A stretch of DNA of 64,000 nt from JBFEYJ01 sp041563315. GTDB taxonomy: Bacteria > Pseudomonadota > Gammaproteobacteria > Thiohalomonadales > Thiohalomonadaceae. Made by a program: the position numbers and the translations under genes. The notes below the pieces were generated by a model. That model did no database searches, had not been told where the DNA came from, and saw only the letters and a program-made list of their open reading frames with translations. Numbering within the stretch: position 1 is the first letter of the stretch; every line of letters begins with the position of its first letter. The stretch covers positions 19,405 through 83,404 of the forward strand of contig JBFFNE010000001.1 in the NCBI GenBank assembly GCA_041563315.1, in the 5' to 3' direction. Below are positions 57,723 to 64,000 of this stretch, piece after piece.

Positions 57723-59189
57723 TCACATCAGCACAACGTCAAACTGCTCCTGTGTGTAGAGCGACTCTACCTGAAAATTAATTGGACGACCGATAAACTC
57801 TTCCAATTCGGCGATACTGGTAGACTCCTCATCCAACAACAGATCGACGACCTCCTGCGAGGCAAGCACCAGTAATTTTCGAGCATCGTACTGACGCGCC
57901 TCGCGCATAATTTCGCGGTAAATTTCATAGCACACCGTCTCTGGCGTTTTTAGTGTGCCGCGGCCGCTGCAGGTAGGACAACTCTCACACAATACATGCT
58001 CCAGGCTTTCTCGGGTACGCTTACGTGTCATCTGCACCAGTCCGAGGGAAGATACTTCGCTGATATGAGTCTTTGCGTGGTCGCGCTCCAGGGCTTTATC
58101 CAGTGCACGCAACACCTGACGGCGGTGCTCAAGGTCCTCCATGTCAATAAAATCAATAATAATGATACCGCCGAGATTTCGCAGGCGCAGCTGACGGGCG
58201 ATCGCCTGTGCCGCCTCAAGATTTGTCTTGAAGATGGTCTCTTCCAGATTGCGATGACCAACAAAAGCGCCGGTATTCACATCGACGGTGGTCATCGCCT
58301 CGGTCTGGTCGATAATCAGATAACCGCCGGACTTGAGCATCACCTTGCGACCGAGCGCCTTCTGGATTTCGTCCTCAACACCGTAGAGATCGAAAATCGG
58401 CCGTTCCCCGGAATAATGCTCAATACGCTCAGCCAGTGCGGGAATAAATTTGCTGGAGAATTTGTGTACCTTGAGAAAAGTTTCACGCGAATCAATGCGC
58501 ACCTTCTCGATATCGGCATCGGCCAAATCGCGCATGGTGCGCATAACTAGCGGCATATCTTCATGGATAAGGCGGGAACCATTCTCACCTGCCTTACGCT
58601 CCTGCAGTTCGGTCCAGAGCTTATTCAGAAAGATAATGTCTTTTTCCAGCGCCTCCCGGTTGGCCCCTTCACCGGCAGTGCGCACGATAAACCCGCCCGG
58701 GGCATTCTCCTCAGCGAACTCCCGCACGATCGTTTTCAGGTGCTCACGCTCTGCTTCGTCCTCTATCCGTTGCGACACGCCGACATGGTTGCTGCCCGGC
58801 ATATACACAAGATAACGAGACGGGATGGAGATATGAGTGGTTAAGCGCGCCCCTTTGGTACCCAGAGGGTCCTTTGCCACCTGCACCATGACCTCCTGTC
58901 CATCCCGCAGCAGGTTATTGATTTGCTCGACGCAGCGTTCAGAAGTATCATGATTTTCATTCTCGCACATGATGTCAGAGGCATGCAGAAATGCGGTACG
59001 CTCCAGGCCTATATCGACAAAGGCTGCCTGCATTCCGGGCAGTACGCGACTGACCCGGCCTCGGTAGATATTGCCGACCAACCCTCGCTTGCGAGCACGT
59101 TCAATATGAACCTCCTGCAAGACACCATTCTCAACGAAGGCGATCCGTGTTTCCTGTGGGGTGATATTGATTAATAACTCTTCGCTCAT
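57723..59189 (-). CDS. rng: Ribonuclease G
   Basis: Endoribonuclease maturing 16S rRNA 5' ends and decaying some mRNAs. The S1-like domain contains NIYRGRVSRVLPGMQAAFVDIGLERTAFLH. The catalytic region shows TVDVNTGAFVGHRNLEETIFKTNLEAAQAIARQLRLRNLGGIIIIDFIDM (about residues 300-348) and the zinc-link CESCPTCSGRG. The ATG at 59189 with GGGAG upstream gives 488 aa, the E. coli length; an in-frame start at 59243 is rejected. Confidence 0.96.
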   Translation of the reverse strand: MSEELLINITPQETRIAFVENGVLQEVHIERARKRGLVGNIYRGRVSRVLPGMQAAFVDIGLERTAFLHASDIMCENENHDTSERCVEQINNLLRDGQEVMVQVAKDPLGTKGARLTTHISIPSRYLVYMPGSNHVGVSQRIEDEAEREHLKTIVREFAEENAPGGFIVRTAGEGANREALEKDIIFLNKLWTELQERKAGENGSRLIHEDMPLVMRTMRDLADADIEKVRIDSRETFLKVHKFSSKFIPALAERIEHYSGERPIFDLYGVEDEIQKALGRKVMLKSGGYLIIDQTEAMTTVDVNTGAFVGHRNLEETIFKTNLEAAQAIARQLRLRNLGGIIIIDFIDMEDLEHRRQVLRALDKALERDHAKTHISEVSSLGLVQMTRKRTRESLEHVLCESCPTCSGRGTLKTPETVCYEIYREIMREARQYDARKLLVLASQEVVDLLLDEESTSIAELEEFIGRPINFQVESLYTQEQFDVVLM

Positions 59190-59359
59190 AACACTCAGCT
59201 CCCAGGTGGCAAGTCGCACGTCGCAACAAGGGGCAACCTGCAACTTTTTTTGGCCATAGCTTAAGACCCAGGTTTCATTCCGGCGAAGGCCAGAAACCAG
59301 GGTATGACTCCTGGAGTCCCGCCTGACGATGATCGCGACTGCTGCCGCTTGTCAATTGA

Positions 59360-59962
59360 TTATACGCTTATAGCGGCCGGGGTAATGCCAATCTGTTCCA
59401 ACAAACTTGCAGTCTCGAACAGCGGCAGTCCCATGACACCGGAATATGAGCCTTCCAGGCGCTCGATGAACACCGCCGCCCTCCCCTGAATGGCATACCC
59501 CCCCGCCTTATCCTTAGGCTCGCCGGTATCCCAATAGCTAATAGCTTCAGCCACACTCACTTCACGAAACAGAACCGAGCTGACACACAGGCGGGAGTGC
59601 TCCTCCCCATCCGGGCCAACTATCGCCACGGCGGACATCACCTGATGCCATTGCCCGGAGAGCCTGGCCATCATGGCCAGGGCATCGTCCCGATTGCGCG
59701 GCTTACCCAGCACCTCACCCTGAATCACCACAGCGGTATCAGCACCAAGTACCGCGAGCGGGTCCTCCTCCGCAAGCGTAGCCCTCCCTGCACGCGCCTT
59801 GTCCAGCGCCACACGCAGTACATACATCTCCGGCACTTCATCCTTCTCCCGCACTTCCGGTACATCGACCACAAGCTGGCGGAAGGACATTCCAATCTGC
59901 TCAAGCAACTCACGACGACGCGGCGAAGCCGAGGCAAGGTAGATGTCATGTTTCATGTTCAT
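59360..59962 (-). CDS. maf: Maf family dTTP/UTP pyrophosphatase (YhdE type)
   Basis: Nucleotide pyrophosphatase hydrolysing dTTP/UTP and modified nucleotides. IYLASASPRRRELLEQIG, VLGADTAVVIQGEVLGKPRNRDDALAMM, AGGYAIQGRAAVFIERLEGSYSGVMGLPL are the Maf signatures. 200 aa. It lies 170 bp before rng, the usual maf-rng pair. Confidence 0.95.
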   Translation of the reverse strand: MNMKHDIYLASASPRRRELLEQIGMSFRQLVVDVPEVREKDEVPEMYVLRVALDKARAGRATLAEEDPLAVLGADTAVVIQGEVLGKPRNRDDALAMMARLSGQWHQVMSAVAIVGPDGEEHSRLCVSSVLFREVSVAEAISYWDTGEPKDKAGGYAIQGRAAVFIERLEGSYSGVMGLPLFETASLLEQIGITPAAISV

Positions 59963-59994
59963 AATGAAAAACCTGAAAACATTTCACTGCAAGG

Positions 59995-60117
59995 GCGCGA
60001 AGTGTGCAAAGGAAATGCAAATGAAGAAAATGAACGAGGTTCCTGTCTTCTTCGCCAACCTCATGGCTTTCAATCCGCAACCATGTCCCAATGTCATTAA
60101 CCTTTGCGTCTTTGCGC
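59995..60117. repeat. Imperfect inverted repeat element in the rlmH-maf gap
   Basis: The 168-bp gap contains GCGCGAAGTGTGCAAAGG (59995-60012) and, facing it, CCTTTGCGTCTTTGCGC (60101-60117). Reverse-complementing the right arm gives GCGCAAAGACGCAAAGG, matching the left except for a few changes and one indel. CGCAAAGACGCAAAG-type runs recur between genes in many environmental bacterial genomes. No gene is credible in the gap. It may be a decayed small mobile or palindromic repeat. Confidence 0.45.
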
Positions 60118-60130
60118 TGAATTCATTTTA

Positions 60131-60598
60131 TTATCGGTGGTACGGATGGCCCTTGAGGATGCTCCAGGCGCGGTAGAGCTGTTCGGCCAGCACGATACGC
60201 ACCAGCGGGTGGGGCAGGGTCAGTGGTGAGAGTGACCAGCGTTCGTCGGCCGAAGCGCTGAGGCCGGGTTCCAGCCCTTCCGGGCCACCGACCAGCAGGG
60301 CGACATCGCGCCCCTCCCCCATCCAGCTGTCGAGCCTGGTCGAGAGCTGTTCTGTAGACCAGGCTCGGCCGCCGACCTCCAGGGCGATCACTCGCGCCCC
60401 TTTGGGAATGAGCGCGGACATCTTGTTTCCCTCCTGGCGCGTTAATCGTGCGATATCGGCGTTCTTGCCTCGCTTGCCGGCGGGTATTTCATGCAGTCTG
60501 AGCGCGCACTCAGGCGGCAGTCTCTTGGCGTAATCCTGATAGCCCAGTTCCACCCAGGCGGGCATCCTGTTGCCGACCGCAATGAGGTGGATCTGCAT
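60131..60598 (-). CDS. rlmH: 23S rRNA (pseudouridine1915-N3)-methyltransferase
   Basis: SPOUT-class methyltransferase acting on helix 69 of assembled ribosomes. [28 protein letters not shown] at the N-terminus; the knot sequences [13 protein letters not shown] [13 protein letters not shown] and [33 protein letters not shown] at the C-terminus. 155 aa, as in E. coli. It is 3 bp after rsfS. Confidence 0.96.
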   Translation of the reverse strand: MQIHLIAVGNRMPAWVELGYQDYAKRLPPECALRLHEIPAGKRGKNADIARLTRQEGNKMSALIPKGARVIALEVGGRAWSTEQLSTRLDSWMGEGRDVALLVGGPEGLEPGLSASADERWSLSPLTLPHPLVRIVLAEQLYRAWSILKGHPYHR

Positions 60599-60601
60599 GC
60601 T

Positions 60602-60955
60602 TCAATTGTCCTCGTCACTCTCCACCTGTGGGGCCTCGTCGCCCCACAGTTTCTCCAGGTTATAGAAGTCGCGGGTTTCCGGCAGCATCACATGCACCAC
60701 CACATCCCCCAGATCGACCAACACCCAGTTGCTCTCTTTCTCCCCCTCCATACCCAGGGGACGGACTCCCTTCTCCTTGACCTTCTCAACCACATGATCG
60801 GCCAAGGCCTTGACCTGACGGGTTGAATTACCGGCGACGATCACCAGAATGTCGGTAAAGCTGGACTTGTCACGCACATCCAGCACCTTGATGTCTATTC
60901 CCTTGCGATCTTCCAGGGCGTCAACGACGAGTTCTTTCAGTTGTTCGGCGTTCAT
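60602..60955 (-). CDS. rsfS: Ribosomal silencing factor RsfS
   Basis: Binds L14 and blocks subunit joining under starvation. [43 protein letters not shown] and [35 protein letters not shown] end identify it. The ATG at 60955 gives 117 aa; an in-frame TTG overlapping the nadD stop (60970) is possible but less likely. Standard nadD-rsfS-rlmH order. Confidence 0.95.
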   Translation of the reverse strand: MNAEQLKELVVDALEDRKGIDIKVLDVRDKSSFTDILVIVAGNSTRQVKALADHVVEKVKEKGVRPLGMEGEKESNWVLVDLGDVVVHVMLPETRDFYNLEKLWGDEAPQVESDEDN

Positions 60956-60966
60956 CGATTCTCTTT

Positions 60967-61623
60967 TCAACGGTAAAGATCCTGTGACTTAATATACTGC
61001 CAAACGCTAGCCGGCAGCAGGTAATTGGCGTTTTTTCCAGCGGCAATTCGCTCGCGGATATCGGTGGCGGAGATATCAAGCTGAGTCACCCCTTGCAGTA
61101 ACACGCCGCCTGCGACCTTACTCTGCAAAGCCGCAATATCGCTCAGCCTGTGTTCCCGCACCACCTCCCGCAATGCCGGTGACATGCGTGTTTCATCCAG
61201 ATGCCAGCCAGGACGATGGGCGACCACGATGTGGCTCAGTTCCAGCAATTTTTGCCACTGATACCAGCCCGGTATGCCCAGGAAGGCATCCACGCCGAGG
61301 ATAAGGCATAACGGCGTCTCGCCCACCTCGGCCTGCAAGGACAGCAGAGTATCCACCATATAAGATGGACCTTGTCGCTGGATTTCGCGCTCATCGACCA
61401 CAAAACCGGGCTGCCCCTCCACCGCCAGTCTCAACATGGCGAGGCGCTGCTCCGCGCTCGCTCTGGGTGCCTCTCGATGCGGCGGTACCGCACTTGGAAT
61501 GAGGTGCATACGCCGCAAAGAGAGTTGTTCATACAACTCAAGTGCCGAGCGTAAGTGGCCGAAATGGACGGGGTCGAAGGTCCCGCCAAACACACCGATG
61601 GGGGCAGCCAGCGGCCCCCCCAT
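60967..61623 (-). CDS. nadD: Nicotinate-nucleotide adenylyltransferase
   Basis: Adenylates nicotinate mononucleotide in NAD synthesis. The nucleotidyltransferase motif [18 protein letters not shown] lies at residues 10-27; [28 protein letters not shown] carries the second conserved motif. 218 aa. Its start shares one base with the FimV-like stop (TGATG). Confidence 0.96.
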   Translation of the reverse strand: MGGPLAAPIGVFGGTFDPVHFGHLRSALELYEQLSLRRMHLIPSAVPPHREAPRASAEQRLAMLRLAVEGQPGFVVDEREIQRQGPSYMVDTLLSLQAEVGETPLCLILGVDAFLGIPGWYQWQKLLELSHIVVAHRPGWHLDETRMSPALREVVREHRLSDIAALQSKVAGGVLLQGVTQLDISATDIRERIAAGKNANYLLPASVWQYIKSQDLYR

Positions 61624-62855
61624 CAGGTATCGCCCTCTTGCCGACCTGCGTTATAACGCCAAACCAGCACCCCGCCCCCCAATGCCAACAGTATAACGAA
61701 AAACATGATATAACCCGGCAAGCCTTCAGCACCCGCAGGTTTGCGCTTTTCTTTCACGATTGCCGACGCCGTTGCAGAATCCTTGGCTTCTGGGTCAGGT
61801 GTGGTAACACTGTCGTGATCGACCGGTTCAGGAGCGGCAACGGCTTCGTCATTCAGCGGTAAGGGTTGGGCCCCTGGCTGATAATCAAGTACCTGCTCGG
61901 CCACCTGCTCCATCTGCTGCTCCAGCCGTGCCAGGCGGGCCTTAAGCTCCGTATTGCGGCGCTGGATTGACTCGTTCTCTTCACTCAGTTGTTGCATCTG
62001 CTGTTGCAGTACTTGAGGTTTACCCTGAAAATCAAGAGCGCTGGCCTGGGCATCACTCATTTCCGAGAGGAGAGCACCGGCCTCTGTGGTGGCTTTCGTC
62101 GGCGTTTCCTGCTGCAGACGCCACAATGCATATTGCTGACGAATCGCCTGAAACACCTCGGCATCTTTCAACCGATAGAGCTGCGCACTGTCCGGTACCT
62201 GCAAGCGAGCCCCGCGCTTGAGATTGTTCATGTTATTGCGATAGAAAGCCTCGGGGTTGGCAAGGAAAAGCGCGTACATCATATGCAGGTAGCTGCGATG
62301 GGTTCCCACGCTCAAGCGCATGGCAATCGCATCGAGAGTGTCGTTCTCGGTAACCTCGACAAACCGGTAGGCCTGCTCAGGCACTCCATCCTCGCGATGG
62401 ACACCGGCCAGTCGAAAACGCAGGGAATGCTGCTTCTGAGGCGAGACGGCATGCAGCAGCAAAAAGGCCTCTTCCCCCTGCCAGGGGGCTTCACCGAAAA
62501 GCTGAATCCGGGCGCTGCGCTCACCGGTGGCCAACAGTCCGATACGCATCCCCTCAAGGAAGGCCGGTCGCTCCAGTTGCTCACCAGCATAAAACTTATC
62601 CGATGCCAGGGTAACCCGCAACTCGGACAACAGCTCCTGATCCTGGAGAACCAGCGAGATACTAGCTCGCAAGGGTTTGCCCGGGCTGGAGTGAACCACC
62701 AGCTCTCCCATGGTCAGCGCCGTAACCGGACCACTCAATACCATCCAGCCGAGAGCCAGCAGGAGAGCCCTCCCCAGACGCGCGCGATACTGCGCCGACC
62801 GGGTAAGCCGGGCCCATGGTGATAGGGAATCTGTCGCCGTCAGGTAATGCGCCAA
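61623..62855 (-). CDS. FimV N-terminal-domain protein
   Basis: 410-aa envelope protein with the FimV N-terminal domain. A signal segment (LGRALLLALGWMVLSGPVTAL) is followed directly by LTMGELVVHSSPGKPLRASISLVL, the start of that domain. A LysM-like part (YRFVEVTENDTLDAIAMRLS), a predicted coiled coil (about residues 275-325, QMQQLSEENESIQRRNTELKARLARLEQQM), an acidic linker and one C-terminal helix (YIMFFVILLALGGGVLVW) follow. It is much shorter than polar FimV/HubP and has no visible TPR C-terminus. It stands between proA and nadD. Confidence 0.82.
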   Translation of the reverse strand: MAHYLTATDSLSPWARLTRSAQYRARLGRALLLALGWMVLSGPVTALTMGELVVHSSPGKPLRASISLVLQDQELLSELRVTLASDKFYAGEQLERPAFLEGMRIGLLATGERSARIQLFGEAPWQGEEAFLLLHAVSPQKQHSLRFRLAGVHREDGVPEQAYRFVEVTENDTLDAIAMRLSVGTHRSYLHMMYALFLANPEAFYRNNMNNLKRGARLQVPDSAQLYRLKDAEVFQAIRQQYALWRLQQETPTKATTEAGALLSEMSDAQASALDFQGKPQVLQQQMQQLSEENESIQRRNTELKARLARLEQQMEQVAEQVLDYQPGAQPLPLNDEAVAAPEPVDHDSVTTPDPEAKDSATASAIVKEKRKPAGAEGLPGYIMFFVILLALGGGVLVWRYNAGRQEGDT

Positions 62856-62858
62856 CGG

Positions 62859-64000
62859 CTATTCCCGGATATGTCCATCGCCAAGTACGATGTACTTTTG
62901 CGAGGTCAGCCCCTCCAGCCCGACCGGACCGCGGGCATGAATCTTGTCAGTGGAAATTCCGATCTCTGCACCCAGACCATACTCAAAGCCATCCGCAAAA
63001 CGCGTTGAGGCGTTGACCATCACTGAGCTGGAATCGACCTCGGCGAGGAAGCGGCGCGCCCGGGTAAAATTCTCGGTGACGATGGACTCGGTGTGGCCGG
63101 AGCTGTGGTGATGGATGTGCTCAATCGCCTCGTCCATATCCTTGATCACGCGGATAGACAGGATCGGTGCGAGGTATTCGGTATCCCAGTCCTCAGTAGT
63201 GGCAGGAACACTGCCCGGCACGAGCCGCAACGTGGTTTCACAGCCGCGCAGTTCCACCCCCTTCTCGCGGTACATACCACCGAGTTCCGGCAGCACTGCC
63301 TCGGCCACGCCCTCGGCCACCAGCAGGGTCTCCATGGCATTGCACACCCCGTAGCGGTGGGTCTTGGCGTTGAAGGCGATGCGGGTGGCCTTTTCCAGAT
63401 CAGCCTCATCGTCGATGTAGACGTGGCAAACACCGTGGAGGTGCTTGATCACGGGCACCCGCGCCTCGGCGCTGATCCGCTCAATCAGCCCCTTGCCGCC
63501 ACGCGGCACAATCACGTCTACATACTCGGACATGGTGATGAGCTCGCCCACCGCGGCGCGATCTGTGGTCTCGATCACCTGCACAGCAGTGGCCGGCAGT
63601 CCTGCCTTCTCCAACCCGCGTTGGATACAGACCGTAATGGCCTGGTTGGAATAGGCCGCCTCCGAGCCACCACGCAGGATCGCCGCATTGCCGGACTTTA
63701 GGCACAACGCCGCCGCATCAGCAGTCACATTCGGGCGCGACTCGTAGATAATTCCGATCACCCCCAGTGGCACGCGCATCTTGCCAACCTGAATGCCTGA
63801 GGGGCGATAACTCATATCGGCGATCTCACCGACCGGATCAGCTAACGTGGCGATCTGTCGTAGCCCCTCGGCCATGCCGGCAATACGCTCCGGGTTCAGT
63901 TCCAAACGATCGAGCAGCGCCGCATCCAGCCCGCTCTCCTTGCCAGCCTTGAGATCCTTGCTATTGGCTTCGGTCAACGCTGAAGTGCTCGCCTCCAGGT
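62859..64000 (-). CDS. proA: Gamma-glutamyl phosphate reductase, 5' end cut by the window edge
   Basis: NADPH-dependent reduction of glutamyl-5-phosphate in proline synthesis. Aldehyde-dehydrogenase fold with [39 protein letters not shown], the catalytic cysteine in [13 protein letters not shown], and [42 protein letters not shown] at the C-terminus. The frame stays open past a TTG at 63977 up to base 64000 with family-like sequence (about 40 more residues are expected beyond the edge), so the true start is outside. It ends 4 bp before the FimV-like gene. Confidence 0.95.
   Translation of the reverse strand, partial: LEASTSALTEANSKDLKAGKESGLDAALLDRLELNPERIAGMAEGLRQIATLADPVGEIADMSYRPSGIQVGKMRVPLGVIGIIYESRPNVTADAAALCLKSGNAAILRGGSEAAYSNQAITVCIQRGLEKAGLPATAVQVIETTDRAAVGELITMSEYVDVIVPRGGKGLIERISAEARVPVIKHLHGVCHVYIDDEADLEKATRIAFNAKTHRYGVCNAMETLLVAEGVAEAVLPELGGMYREKGVELRGCETTLRLVPGSVPATTEDWDTEYLAPILSIRVIKDMDEAIEHIHHHSSGHTESIVTENFTRARRFLAEVDSSSVMVNASTRFADGFEYGLGAEIGISTDKIHARGPVGLEGLTSQKYIVLGDGHIRE

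Overview
The window is a dense, almost wholly coding stretch of chromosome from a moderately GC-rich gammaproteobacterium. Gene content and order match the core chromosome of this class: a complete dcw division/cell-wall cluster, rnpB between mraZ and rsmI, lpoA-yraN-diaA, sspAB next to the cytochrome bc1 operon, mlaFEDCB-ibaG-murA divergent from yrbG-kdsDC-lptCAB-rpoN-hpf-ptsN, and nadD-rsfS-rlmH-maf-rng-yhdP. A short-form HisG, an HprK kinase inside a nitrogen-type PTS cluster, and a PVWY-type cytochrome b fit a Chromatiales or sulfur-oxidiser-like lineage better than an enteric one. That placement is inference; there is no rRNA gene in the window to settle it. I saw no tRNA, CRISPR array, insertion sequence or prophage.

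Layout. (1) 1-16131, minus strand: mraZ-rsmH-ftsL-ftsI-murE-murF-mraY-murD-ftsW-murG-murC-murB-ddl-ftsQ-ftsA (ftsA runs off the left edge). Most junctions overlap by 1-8 bp. The operon is headed by a consensus-like promoter and three MraZ boxes at an exact 10-bp period. (2) 16271-17692, minus: rnpB with its own promoter and terminator, then rsmI. (3) 17917-22770, plus: lpoA, yraN, diaA, a GlcD-like FAD oxidase and a macrodomain protein. (4) 22833-23382: a decayed Sel1-repeat gene. (5) 23385-28152, minus: petABC, a strong terminator, sspA-sspB, and a separate Nif3-family gene. (6) 28217-29380, plus: a DegS/AlgW-type protease. (7) 29594-37417, minus: mlaFEDCB, ibaG, murA, hisG, hisD, hisC. (8) 37507-38145, minus: a diverged DUF72-like gene. 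(9) 38347-52696, plus: a zinc-ribbon protein, mlaA, yrbG, a CxxC metal-binding protein, kdsD, kdsC, lptC, lptA, lptB, rpoN, hpf, ptsN, hprK, rapZ, a mannose-type EIIA, NPr/HPr, EI, mgtE, darP. (10) 52695-64000, minus: proA (runs off the right edge), a FimV-like protein, nadD, rsfS, rlmH, maf, rng, yhdP, a small unknown exported protein, and a nitrilase-family amidase.

How the genes work together. Most of the window builds or maintains the envelope: peptidoglycan precursor synthesis and septation (dcw, murA, lpoA), Kdo and LPS export (kdsDC, lptCAB), and phospholipid traffic (all Mla components plus the AsmA-like YhdP). A sugar-permease-free phosphorelay (EI, HPr, EIIA-Ntr, EIIA-Man, HprK, RapZ) sits beside sigma-54 and an Mg2+ channel and probably reports metabolic state to regulation.

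The best leads for undescribed biology are the small exported protein whose start overlaps the yhdP stop, the DUF72-like and zinc-ribbon genes lying between mlaF and mlaA, the metal-binding protein between yrbG and kdsD, and the physical link between the regulatory PTS and MgtE.
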